Assembly: GCA_032717465.1 (NCBI GenBank)
Contig: CM064690.1
Coordinates: 9,132,093-9,196,092, forward strand
Reading direction: 5' to 3'
DNA length: 64,000 bases
Source: Coenobita brevimanus
Lineage: Eukaryota; Arthropoda; Malacostraca; Decapoda; Coenobitidae
The stretch's first letter is position 1. The number at the start of each line of letters is the position of its first letter. Of the stretch, positions 51,305-62,350 are shown one piece after another. Position numbers and translations under genes: made by a program. Under the pieces are notes generated by a model. The model ran no database searches. It saw only the letters and a program-made list of their open reading frames with translations, and was not told the DNA's origin.

Positions 51305-52080
51305 ATAACCTGCCCCATCCCAACCACTTTTCCACCACTGACTACCCCCAATCCCGACCATTTTTGGAAAAAACATTTCTTGGCTCAAACCTCCGCTTTT
51401 GGTGAGAAACATCAAAAAATCATAGAGAAATCGCTCACCTGAGGTTTAAAATACTCGAAACAGGTAGCAGTACATCCTCACCTTACTGTGTTTTCTATCA
51501 GGCTGGCTCCAAAGAAAACGAGTTCTATGGGAGTTTAACCATTTCACACCACTCATAAACGGTATTTATTTATTTATTTGGTACGAATTTATATGTAGAA
51601 CAAGAGAATATTGGTTTTCACACAGTAATATAGGCAATATAAGCATTGTTTCACTCATGAAACACATCAACATACCTGACCTTTTTTGGCGACATTACCT
51701 GATCATCATTTCTGACTGTTTCTTCCTCTAATGCTATGTAAAGTTTGTCCTCCACATTGTCATCGATTGGGGAATCACTCTGGCCCTGAATTTCGTACCG
51801 TGGCATGACATGGCTTTACTGGCCATGTCACTGGTAACAGGTGAATTGCTGAGACAATGGCATGCTGGGGGGGGGAGGTCATGCTGGGTAAGGCATTGTC
51901 TCTGCCTGGCATCTTGTAGAGGAAGGTGTCCCATGTATACGTACCAAAAATCACTCACGAAAATTGAAAATTGTGCAAATTAGGGACCTTGCAATTGATT
52001 TGCGTTTATGAACGTCAACGGGATTGGCAGTGACAAAACGTGTGGATGATAATTCACGTCAACGGGACGCCGCGGGTTAA
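51305..52080 (-). mobile_element. piggyBac-like relic, internally deleted (PB4)
   Basis: The right end carries TTAA at 52077-52080, and read inward it is CCCGCGGCGTCCCGTTGACG, like the PB2 left end. The left end (CCATCCCAACCACTTTTCC near 51314) matches the inverted PB2 right end, but its TTAA has become ATAA. On the minus strand at about 51785-51685 a piece of the transposase N terminus survives (SDSPIDDNVEDKLYIALEEE), parallel to the PB2 residues SDSPLDDDVVDRDYI. No catalytic domain remains. Confidence 0.8.
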
Positions 52081-52155
52081 ACCAGTCATTTTATGTAGTC
52101 ATCCAAAGGCAACCTAAATCGAGTGATTTGATGGTGGCTGCTCATATCTACTACA

Positions 52156-52253
52156 CAACAACAACAACAACAACAACATTAATAATAATAATAATAGTAA
52201 TAATAATAATATTAATAATAATAATAATGATGATGATGATGATAATAGTAATA
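52156..52253. repeat. AAC, AAT and ATG triplet repeats
   Basis: CAA repeats are followed by TAA and then GAT repeats. They flank the 3' end of the LINE fragment at 52254. Confidence 0.9.
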
Positions 52254-52628
52254 ATCTATTTGTCAACCTATTGGCAGATGCCTTAATCCTGTAAGGGGTG
52301 GCCACAAACAAATCGGCTCCAGGTCCTCTGTCCCCCGCCATTTCACTGCCCTGCTCCCAGCTCACACACCCCTCTCTCATATACCTCTCCTTTCCAGCCC
52401 TCCATCTCATCTTTGGCCTCCCCCCCATCTCCCCTCCTTCACCTCGCTCACATACACTCTCCTCGCCAGTCTCTCATTCTCCATCCTCTCCATATGGCCA
52501 AAGCACCTCAGTGTGTTTCTCTTAACGCTACCTATCACATCCACATCCACACCACAACACTCCTTCACTTCCTCATTAGTCAGTCTGTCTCTCCATGTGA
52601 CTCCACATGCTCCTCTCAAATAACTCAT
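52254..52628 (-). mobile_element. RTE-like LINE, extreme 3' fragment (copy R4)
   Basis: It encodes SYLRGACGVTWRDRLTNEEV, then RCFGHMERMENERLARRVYV, and in another frame GKERYMREGCVSWEQGSEMA. This is the C-terminal segment seen in copies R1-R3. It has one frameshift and no RT active site. Triplet repeats lie on both sides, ending at 52253 and starting again near 52660. Confidence 0.85.
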
Positions 52629-52659
52629 AATAGTAATATTAGTAACATTGAAAAGATAA

Positions 52660-52697
<38 letters not shown>

Positions 52698-52860
52698 TCT
52701 TCCATCCTTCTTTCCATCCATCCTCTTCTGTCTCTCTTTCCTTCATTCTTTCCTCTTTCTTCTGCCTGCGGGTGACTTTACACTCCCTCTTTAATTGTGT
52801 CTTTCTTTTCTTCATTCTTTCCTCTTCCTTCTGCCTGTGGGTGACTCTACACTGAGTGAC
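52660..52860. repeat. ATT triplets and a 72-bp direct repeat
   Basis: ATT repeats lie at 52660-52697. After them, a segment containing CATTCTTTCCTCTTTCTTCT and GGGTGACTTTACACT (about 52744) recurs at about 52816 with few changes. Confidence 0.75.
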
Positions 52861-52929
52861 AAGCCAAATGGTTTCCTGTACACCAGGAAACCATTTACTA
52901 TGCTGGGTGGTAACCATATAACCAAATTT

Positions 52930-53155
52930 TGGCTCCTGGTGGTTTAGTGGGTAATAAAGGTGCTCCAATCGGATTGAGCTGGTGAAGGTTTATATCCAAG
53001 GGATGGTTGGGGTTTATTGCTCATGTGATGCCAATCAGGGATGAGTGAGGCTGGTCACTCTCATCTTAAATGCCAGGACCAACTTTCCTAGCCCCGGGTC
53101 CTACACTCCTCATGGGGCAACGTAGGATTAGATGATGGATGGATGGATGAATTAT
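52930..53155 (+). mobile_element. possible tRNA-derived SINE (family 3)
   Basis: TGGTGGTTTAGTGGGTAATA resembles an A box. GGTTTATATCC, 45 bp later, is a degenerate B box. The 3' end runs into GATG repeats (53135-53150) and then ATT repeats, like other SINE tails. It is a single copy in the window. Confidence 0.4.
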
Positions 53156-53649
53156 TATTATTATTATTATTATTATTAGTCGCTGAAAGGCTGCCTTCGG
53201 TGGCCTCCACTCAGTGTCAAGTCACTTCCTATCTTCAGTCAGAAATGAGTCGTGACTTGGGAACCAGTGGCCCAGTTGGATTGGAAGTTGTTTTATTCCT
53301 CAAGTTAGACCATTTAAAACAGTACCTTGCACTAACAAAAATTTGCACCACATGTGCCATTTCTGCTGTGTTATGGTAACAAACAAACAAACATACAGAC
53401 ATTGGATCATTATAATGTAGATTATTATTTTCCTCGCACCTATGGTGATAGATCTGTCCATCCTTGCGTGTGTGGGTGTGTGCGTTGGTGGATGCATGCA
53501 TCTGTAACACTTTTCTGGGCGCGATATCTCCTGGCCCAATCGAGGGATTTCCATCTAAGTTTTGTCAGCAATGCAGTATGAGGAGATAGGAACTGATTAG
53601 GTCAGTCAGGTCAAGGTCATATTAGGTTAACTTAGTTTATCCTTTAGGG
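53156..53649. other. unassigned DNA
   Basis: Apart from ATT repeats up to 53177, no feature could be supported. Confidence 0.35.
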
Positions 53650-53753
53650 CAGAGGTGGGGAACCTTTCTCCTATTAAGGGCCATTGGGATATTTTTAACA
53701 TCATTCGTGGGCCATTGAAAATTATCAGCTTAAAATCAACTGTAGCCCAGTAC
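53650..53753 (+). mobile_element. hAT-type terminal fragment
   Basis: CAGAGGTGGGGAACCTTTCT at 53650 resembles the terminal inverted repeat of many hAT (Charlie-like) elements, and GGGCCATTGG follows. Only about 100 bp remain before a TA array, and no matching other end is present. Confidence 0.5.

Positions 53754-53846
<93 letters not shown>
53754..53846. repeat. (TA)n microsatellite abutting the Gypsy LTR
   Basis: About 93 bp of TA repeats end exactly at the first base of the LTR (TGTTACGG). Confidence 0.95.
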
Positions 53847-53850
<4 letters not shown>

Positions 53851-54632
53851 ACGGAACAGAGAAAGATAATGTACACTTTAAGTGAGAATACTAATAATCA
53901 CTACTGTCCCGTAAAGGTCCAGGTTCAAAATAAAAGAGTTAGGTAAAATTACAAGTTAAAGTTTAATGCTCAAACTAACAACAAAACATTCAGGACTCAT
54001 AAGGATAATGTAATGGCCAAAAAACAGGTTAAATATATGGTTAACTGCAATAGCCTCTATTAACACGAAATTAGCATGAGTAAATTTATCTAAGTCAGCC
54101 CTGTTAAAATGAGATACCAGATAATACTCAGTGAATGCCAGATATATTATTACAGATACAAAATATTATTACTGATGGCTGACAATAAGAACCTTTACAT
54201 AAATTACAAAAACCTTACTAGGCCTAAGAATTAACCTTATGCTACACAGTACAAGAAAAAATGCAACAACAGTTATACTCAAATTACACACAGCTGCTAG
54301 ATGGCTGGAGACTTCCTGACCACTCACAATAACAACTGTACAGGGGAGGACAGAGATGTGAACAAAATGAGGAGCAGATCTAAGTGGCAATGATGCAGAG
54401 ACAGCTCATTATATCGGGGCCGGCAGAGCTTGATACAACTTGTAAGAAGGACACGCAAATGAAGCCATAGGGGACAAAGAGCTGACAATCCTGCTCTGAA
54501 CAACAGAAAGGACGACTTACTCTACTATAACGGTAGAAGGGGGACTGAGGCAGAACACGCTCGTGATCAAACATGCAGCATACTGTACGTTAAAATGACA
54601 CAAAGGATGATGAAATCATAGGCTATGTAACA
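53847..54632 (-). repeat. 3' long terminal repeat, 786 bp
   Basis: Read on the minus strand, it starts TGTTACATAGCC at 54632 and ends CCGTAACA at 53847, with the standard TG...CA ends extended to TGTTAC...GTAACA. It is placed directly after the polypurine tract. No second LTR is in the window, so age from LTR divergence cannot be judged. Confidence 0.85.
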
Positions 54633-54650
54633 CCTCCCCACAAAGAAAAA
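54633..54650 (-). promoter_or_regulatory. polypurine tract (plus-strand DNA primer site)
   Basis: GTGGGGAGG on the minus strand lies immediately 5' of the LTR. This is where RNase H normally leaves the primer for second-strand synthesis. Confidence 0.75.
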
Positions 54651-54691
54651 AGAAATTTACAAAGGAAATTTCTTATTACTCTAAAACAATC

Positions 54692-57600
54692 TGTCTAAAG
54701 TCTAGATAAGCAATCTGCAATAACATTTTCTTTCCCCTTGACATGTTGTATGTCTAATGAATACTCCTGAAGAAGTAGACTCCATCTTGTCAATCTCTGA
54801 TTTTTGTCTTTAAACTTACAAAGGAATTTCAGTGGGTTATGATCGGTATAAATGACTATGGGGTCAAAACCAGAACACAAATAAAATGAAAAAATGCTGT
54901 AAACCCAAAATCAAGGCCAAAAGCTCTTTCTCAATAGTTGAGTAGTTCTTTTGAGGTGGAGTGAACTTCTTACTGTAATAAGATACAGGGTGTTCAATAC
55001 CCTGATCATCCTCTTGTAGCAAAACAGCCCCAGCTCCTGTATCACTTGCATCAACAGCCATCTTAAAAGGCTTAGCAAAATTTGGAGTAGCGAGCACTGG
55101 CTGACTTAATAGGATAGCTTTAAGTTTGTTGAAAGAGGATTCACAGGTATCGGTCCAGACAAATTTAACTCCCTTTTTCAGTAGGTCTGTAAGTGGTGAT
55201 ACAAGAATAGAAAAGTTAAGAACAAATCTCCTGTAATAACCTACCATTCCCAAAAATCTTTGTAGCTCTTTCCTACTTTTAGGTCTGGGAAGATCACTTA
55301 TAACCTGAACCTTAGCTCCTGGTGGTGCAACATGTCCATCACCAATTACATACCCAAGGTACTGAACTTTAGTTTGACCAAACTCACACTTTGATAAATT
55401 AGCTACAAGATTAGCCTGAATTAAACGCTCAAGAAATTTACTGACATGGCATAGGTGATCTTTCCAGTTGTCACTGAAGATTAATACATCATCAATATAA
55501 ACAACACACCCTGCCAAACCCTCTGTTACAACATTCATGAGCTTCTGAAATGTGGCTGGTGCATTCTTCATACCATATGGCATTACAGAACATGCAAAAG
55601 TCTTTCCTAGTGTTACAAAACATGAGATCTCCCTAGCACGTTCAGTCATAGGTACTTGCCAGTATCTCTTTAACAAATCAAACTTACTTATGTACCTAGC
55701 CTTTCCGATCTTGTCTATGCAATCTTCCACGCGAGGGAGAGGGTAAGTGTCTGTTTTGGTTATCTGATTAACACGTCTGTAGTCGATGCAAAGCCGCTGT
55801 GACCCACCTGGCTTAGAGACTAGAGTGACAGGAGAACTCCACTCGCTCTGACAGGGCTCAATCATCTTGTGGTCCAACAGGTAGCCAAGCTCCTTCTGGA
55901 TGAGAGGAACTTTCACTGGGTTCACACGGTAAGGAGGCAGTTTAACTGGCTTTGCGTCTCCAACATCGACATCACGCATCAACACAGTAGTTCTCCCTGG
56001 AGTGGCACGGAACACTTTCGGGTACTCCTGCAGTAATGCCGAAAACTCCTGCCTTTCCTCGGGAGGTAGATGAGAAAGCTTAGTCTGGAGATCATTCATG
56101 ATATCAGGATTCTTCCCCAAACTATCACTCAGGCTCATGCTGCATGGGAGAGCTTCACTTGCAGACTCGGGAGGAACAGCTACATTGCAGACTGGGTTAT
56201 TTTCGTCCCGCCTGTGATATAACTTTAGCATGTTGATGTGACATAGTTGCTTATTCTTTCTACGATCTGGTGTGGCGATGACATAGTTGACATCACTGAG
56301 TTTCTTCTCCACGAAATAAGGACCACTAAACTTGGCTTGAAGAAGTTGCCCATGCACCGGTAGCAGAATCAAAACCTGATCTCCTGGCTGAAAGTGGCGT
56401 AACCTGGACTTCTTATCATACCAAGTCTTCATCTTCTCCTGAGCAGCTCCTAAATTCTCTCTCCCCAGCTGTAAAGCAGTGGACAGCCGTTCTTTGAACT
56501 TCATCACATACTCCAGCAGGTTGACGTCATCTTCCTCCGACAGCCAGCATTCCTTGAGTAGCTTAAGGGGTCCTCTTACTTCATGGCCAAACAGTAGTTC
56601 AAAAGGTGAGAAGCCCAGTGATTCATTTGGAGATTCTCTTGCGGCAAATACAACGAATGGAAGACCTTTATCCCAGTCTTTCTGATGTTCCAAACAGTAT
56701 TTCTTGAGCATCGATTTGAGTGTTTGAGGATATCTCTCCAACGCTCCTTGGGTCTGGGGATGGTAAGCTGAAGACGTGATCTGGGTGATGCCCAACGCTT
56801 TCAGAGACTGCTTGAAAACATTTGACATGAAATTACTTCCCCGGTCTGACTGTACCTCCTTGGGCAGACCAAACTTTGTGAAGAACCCTAGCATTTCCTT
56901 AACCACGTTCTTTGCTGAGATATTTCTAAGTGGAATGGCTTCAGGATAATGAGTAGCCATATCAATCAGGGTCAACACATAAGAAAATCCTGAAGAAGTC
57001 TTAGGAAGAGGGCCCACAATATCCACCAACACACGGGTGAAAGGCGCCTCAAAAGGAGGAATGGGAACTAGAGGTGCAACCTTTTCGGTCTGATTACACT
57101 TCTCCACAACTTGACAGGTGTGACAAGACTTACAATACCAGGAAACATCCCTGAAGATACCTGGCCAGTAGAAGTGTTTCAAAATGCGTGCCACAGTCTT
57201 CCTCACTCCAAGGTGTCCTGCCAAACTGGAATCATGAGCCACTCTAATGATATCCTGCCTACAAACACGAGGGATGACAACTTGATGTACAACCTCCCAC
57301 TCACAGTCGGCTGATGCTGTTGGGGGTCTCCACTTCCTCATAAGTACTCCTGACTTTATATAATAACAAGTAGAAGCACCAGCTGACTCTTCCTCACTGC
57401 AAGCAGAGTTAGCTAGACCTTTCAACTCAGGGTCAGCAACCTGCAACTCAACCAACTCTTGACGAGACAAATTATCAACACTACGGGGTACTGCCTCATC
57501 TGGTGAGTGGTCCAAATTAGCAAGAAAAGTGTCAGCTAGGATAACATCATCATCATCATTATCCTCTAAATCACCAGTAACTTTAGACTTAGCCCTAGTC

Positions 57601-58090
57601 ACAGCGCATGCAGGGAACACATCAGGGACATCACAATCCTGGGACGCATCCACTGGCTCACTAGACAACTGAGGAGCTGGACACACTTGACTTCCACCAA
57701 TATCATTTCCAAGTAAGAAAGTTACACCTGACATTGGGAGTGTCTCAACCAACCCAACCATAACGGAACCATTAACAAAACCAGACTCTAAATTCACTCT
57801 GCACAAAGGGACAGAGAAGTAATTATTCCCTACACCTTGTAAGATTACAGTTTCATCAGAGGAATTAACATTAGAGCCTAGAACACTGGTCAGCATAAGG
57901 GATTGGCAAGCACCTGTATCACGATATATTTTGACTGATTTCCTGTCATTATTGTCCAGAGGACTGACAAAACCATCAGACAGGAAATTAGCACATGAAC
58001 TCTTGAGAGTGTCACCCACGTTACTGCTCAAAAGAGGAGCTCCATCATGAGAATTTAATTTACCCCTCAAAGCAGGTTCAGTTAACTCAG
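54692..58090 (-). pseudogene. Gypsy pol: protease, integrase, reverse transcriptase, RNase H
   Basis: One frame of over 1060 codons holds, numbering from the codon at 58070: an aspartic protease (DTG at residues 51-53); integrase with a zinc-binding HHCC (His279, His286, Cys316, Cys319) and a catalytic Asp350, Asp409, Glu445 triad with 35 residues between the last two; a GPYF motif near 583; RT with VYIDD (YIDD 858-861); and RNase H Asp1007 and Glu1047. A one-base change in a T run near 54884 ends the frame early. RNase H then continues in another frame (YTDHNPLKFL) to a stop at 54692. In RT the usual KGYWQ reads KRYWQ, another sign of decay. The upstream end is fused to gag but for the piggyBac insertion. 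Confidence 0.92.
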
Positions 58091-58942
58091 TTAACCCCTA
58101 CACCGCGGGCTTGTTTACCAATTACTTGCGTGTCCCGCGGGGTTATTTGGGCTCCGAGAGACTCTCAAAAAATATTTGCTAAAAATCAGTTATTAGTCCT
58201 AGAATAATAAAATTATATATGCTTATAGCACATACCTTCAGCTTTCTCCTGGAATGATTGTTGAGCCTTCGTCAGTTTCCGTAGGACTTGTGGAGACCTC
58301 TGAAGTAGGGTAACTAAGTCTCCACTTTACACTTCCCGACAACCCGTTATATGATTACCACAGCCAGATACAAACACTATAAACACTATTCTACCATTTT
58401 CAAGTAGTTTGGGATCCATACTAAAAAAAAAACAGTGTGAAAGCAATGGAAATTACGAGCGCGTCTGATCGCCGCACTTGCGCTAGTTCGCTCTAGGCAC
58501 TCTGTCATTTATTATTCATAAAACCCCTCACACTTTATATTTCTATTACTATATCACACTTATATATATCTGGAGTCTTTCTCCATAAGTTTCATTCAGT
58601 CGTATTATTTTATTGTCACTGAAGTCATTCTATTTTTCAGTCAGTAAAATACGTAGAGAGCCACGGATTCACTCTCACTGTTATAACATAAATTATTTGT
58701 ACTCATATTCTTATATTACTAATTACTTACATTACTATTTACATTTTCTATTCTATTTTCAATATTTACCCTTCTATTTTACTTACAATATGTTATTCAC
58801 TGTCACTTTCAGTAAGATGAAACTATAGTACACTGTTCAATCATATGAACTGAACATCCATTGCTTTCACCTGCTATTTACACATTATTTACACATTATT
58901 TACACATTATTTCCAAATAATTCTGCTTCCACACTTGCACTG

Positions 58943-61163
58943 TTAGAACTGCTTCTGGCTGTGATAATCGAAGAAGCAGGTTACACAGAGGGGAACCTGG
59001 CATTCAGCGCACTGCCAAGAGGTGCGTTTATGCTCAGGTGTGCGGCGTGTGGTATGCGCACATACCTGACACCTGCGAATCGCAGCCTTCCTTTTCCCTG
59101 TGGCAGGCATTAGCTCAAGTCTGTGCCGCTCCATATACGCCCTCTGCTCAAGTCGGTCGGGAAGTGTAACTGGATGGCGCCTTGGAGTTGCTGCTTGCAC
59201 CTTACCATATTTTTCCAGCAGCTGCTGGACACAAGTCCTGGTGAACAACCTCAGGGAGAAGGACTTGGGTGGCTTTACCTTCATCTTGTACAGGATGAAG
59301 GCGTTCAGCATCGTCATATCTATGAGATGCAGAAAAACTTTCCTGTACCACCTAGTATTCTTCCTGAGGCAGTCGATCTCACCAATCATCATGTCGGACT
59401 TGTCCACCAGCCGCATGTTTATATTATAGTCCAACACAGCATCAGGTTTCATCACAGGTTCGCCTGTCCTACGGTCGACCTTCCCACTGTCTCTCATCTC
59501 CCCCTTATGTACGGTGGTGAGCATGTGCACGACTCTCTTGTCATGCCACCGTATTGCCAGCATCTTCTCAGACTTGCGTAGGTGCACGTCTCCTCGCTGC
59601 GAGTTTCCTGCCTCTGGGAATTTGGGGAAGTTGGCACGATTACTTTTGACAGTGCCGCAGGAGCCAATGCCGTGCTCAGAAAGGTATTTGGCAAGTTTCG
59701 GTGCTGTATAGTAGTTGTCTGTATACAGCACATGATTCCCACCAAAATACTTTTCTAGGAGCACTTTCACTACACAGCCTGAGAAGCCAAGGGGTGTGTT
59801 TTATCGAGATCGACAGTGCTGGCTGAATATATGACGAAGTCAAGGATGTACCCGTCTTACAGTCGCACAGTACAAAGAACTTAATTCCAAAGCGATGGCG
59901 TTTGCTTGGAATGTACTGAACAAACCGAAGACGTCCTCTGAACAGAACCAAGGACTCATCAATGACAACCTTCTGAAATGGGTGGAAGAATGACATGAAC
60001 TTATCCTTCATTCTGTTCAGAATCTCCCGGATCTTCCAGAGTGGGTCGGTTTGGGAAGGTACATCGTTGTCGGCAAAGTGCAGGTTTCCCATGATGTTCC
60101 GGAAGCGATCTCTGGCCATGTACTTGTTGAAGGTCGGTGAGGGTAGTAAGGGGTCCATGGACCAGTATTCTTCCAACTCATGCTTCTTGGAGTGTGGCAT
60201 AAGAAGCATGAGGGCAAAGAACACATACAGCTCCTGCACTCCCAGCATGGTCCACTGTTGCATCTTGGCTGCACCTGTACCACTAGCAGCACGTTGTGAT
60301 TCGAACCTGTTAGTCTCATCACATATGTGCTGCATGACTTCGTCATCTAGGAAGGCCAAAAGGTAGTCGACACACTCAGCATTTTCGTCCATAGTGAAGG
60401 CAGGCTGAACTCCTGACGAGCTCTCATCGAAAACCAGGTTTTCGGGGACAAAATCTGACCCTTCCGTCCACGCGAAGGCGTCCAGGATTCCCTGGCGTGG
60501 CGGTGGAGGGATGGTGGTGGTGGTGGTGGTGGAGGTTGGCTGAGAGGGAGGCTTATCACGGTCAAGGTCACTCGCACTGACCCTAGGTTGCCGTACAGCA
60601 CTAGCAGCCCTTACCCTACTAGCTACACTACTTCTCACTCTCTTAGATCTACCTCTACCTCTACGGCCGGCCTTCACTGTTGATGCTGGTGGTGACTCCG
60701 ACGACGAAGACTCCGGAGATAACTCAGCCGACGATGATGACGAGATGAGTAAAGCGGGGCTTGGGGAACGGGGAGGTGAATGATCTCGTGACTCATGGCG
60801 GGCTGGGTCACGTGGGGGCATTGTTCTGGGGCTAACACGCCGCCTTTTCACTCCCTTCCCAAATTCTTTTCCTTCCTGCACTAAAGGCTCCTTTCCCTTG
60901 GAGCTACACACAGATTCACTGGTAGGAGCACTTGTTGTCGCTGTTTCTGGCGCGATAAGTTCACCCGGCTCATCACACGATTCACCGGAATCGTCAAAAT
61001 CGCTGTCCATTATTATCATCGACAATTCAGCAAGTTCTCGTGCCACTGCAGAGTCACTGAGGCCTTTCCTGCTTGCCTCAACACTTTTCTTGGGGGTAGA
61101 GGTCACGGGGCCCTTTGCAATGGGCGCAGAAGCGGCAGGAATGGCGGGGCGCGAGTGCGACAT
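58943..61163 (-). pseudogene. piggyBac transposase, full domain set, two frameshifts
   Basis: ATG at 61163 starts MSHSRPAIPAASAPIAKGPV. A Ser- and acid-rich N terminus with basic patches (GRRGRGRSKRVRSS) follows for about 220 residues, then the transposase core. Catalytic Asp regions are VVIDESLVLFRGR (near 59970), LYTDNYYTAPKLAKYL (near 59730) and YNINMRLVDKSDMM (near 59420). The C-terminal zinc domain (CQVC, CAEC, CVTCFFDYH) ends at 58943. Two single-base losses about 70 bp apart (near 59866 and 59795), between the first and second Asp, split the frame. The total of about 740 codons is longer than the founding moth enzyme (594) because of the N-terminal extension. Confidence 0.9.
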
Positions 61164-61204
61164 GTTGTCTCTGCAGTGGAGGACAAGGAACTAAATGCCG
61201 CGGC

Positions 61205-62138
61205 TTATCTGAGAAGGGAAGGGTTGACAATGACACTTTAGGCTGACTGCTGCTAACTTACAGGCTAATTTTTTATAGGTAGAAAATCTCGGCAATAAAT
61301 AAAGAAATAGGTACTTCCAGGTGAATGTAAATGTCAATTAGGATTCTCCCTTCCTTTCTGATATATATTTTTATTACAGACATCGATTACAAGGCATAAA
61401 TCAAAGGGGAAATTACCGTGGTAATGTAGCGAATGAATGCACGTGAGGTTTTGTCAGGTGATAATTGGGCAATTTCAGGAGTATAACACTATCACTTACC
61501 TGTTTTTTTTTGGTATATATTATTGGGTAAAAATATTGGGCATAGGGCTTATTTCAATGGATGAAATCTGTGGAAAAAGAAGAGGGAAATTTCCGTAGCG
61601 CAGCGCGGCGTGGGAGGTGAGAGGAGAGGGTAATGGAGGGCAAGTAGGGAGGGGAGTCAAGAAGGGGTAAATTATCTGAGAAGGGAAGGGTTGACAATGA
61701 CACTTTAGGCTTACTGCTGCTAACTTACATGCTAATTTTTTATAGGTAGAAAATCTCGGCAATAAATATAGAAATAGGTAGTTCCAGGTGACTGTAAATG
61801 TCAATTAGGATTCTCCCTTCCTTTCTGATATATATTTTTATTACAGACATCGATTACAAGGCATAAATCAAAGGGGAAATTACCGTGGTAATGTAGCGAA
61901 TGAATGCACGTGAGGTGTTGTCAGGTGATAATTAGGCAATTTCTGGAGTATAACACTATCACTTACCTGTTTTTTTTTGGTATATATTATTGGGTAAAAA
62001 TATAGGGCATAGGCCTTATTTCAATGGATGAAATCTGTGGAAAGAGAAGGGGGAAATTTCCGTAGCGCAGCGCGGCGTGGGAGGTGAGAGGAGAGGGTAA
62101 TGGAGGGCAGGTAGGGAGGGGAGTCAGGAAGGGGTTAA
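61205..62138. repeat. 467-bp tandem duplication upstream of the PB3 transposase
   Basis: The unit from TTATCTGAGAAGGGAAGGG (61205) recurs from 61672 with few differences. Each unit contains TAATTTTTTATAGGTAGAAA and AGCGCAGCGCGGCGTGGGAG. It lies just 5' of the transposase start, so it may duplicate promoter sequence. Confidence 0.92.
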
Positions 62139-62276
62139 AATAGCTAAAATGTCAACAATGGATGGGAGTACAGATGAGATTTGGAGTGCTGACTAGTGTT
62201 GAACATTGGCAGTACTGATATATGATACAAGCCACCACTTGAGAGCCGGGGATAATTCAAAATAACACAGAATCAC

Positions 62277-62340
62277 AAAAGTGACGCCCCGCGGTATGAT
62301 CCATTGTAGCCGAGCGTCACGAAAGTGACGCCCCGCGGTT
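62277..62340. repeat. subterminal direct repeats in PB3
   Basis: AAAGTGACGCCCCGCGGT occurs at about 62278 and again at 62322, with GCGTCAC also inverted between them. Such subterminal repeats may be transposase-binding sites; this is inference. Confidence 0.6.
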
Positions 62341-62350
62341 AAGGGGTTAA

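Larger units (their letters stand above)
58091..62350 (-). mobile_element. piggyBac-like transposon, near complete (PB3)
   Basis: TTAA at 58091-58094 and 62347-62350 flank 4252 bp. The inner ends CCCCTACACCGCGGG (left) and, inverted, CCCCTTAACCGCGGG (right) match at 13 of 15 positions. It carries one transposase gene and a 467-bp tandem duplication upstream of it. It lies inside the Gypsy coding region. Counting one TTAA as target duplication, the Gypsy reading frame runs straight on from gag to pol. Its ends differ from those of PB1, PB2 and PB4, so it is a second piggyBac family. Confidence 0.93.

Noticed and set aside
54692..58090. Integrase-before-RT order as a join of two different elements
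   Set aside because: The order occurs within one continuous frame with no junction signal, and a matching natural group (Gmr1-like) exists.
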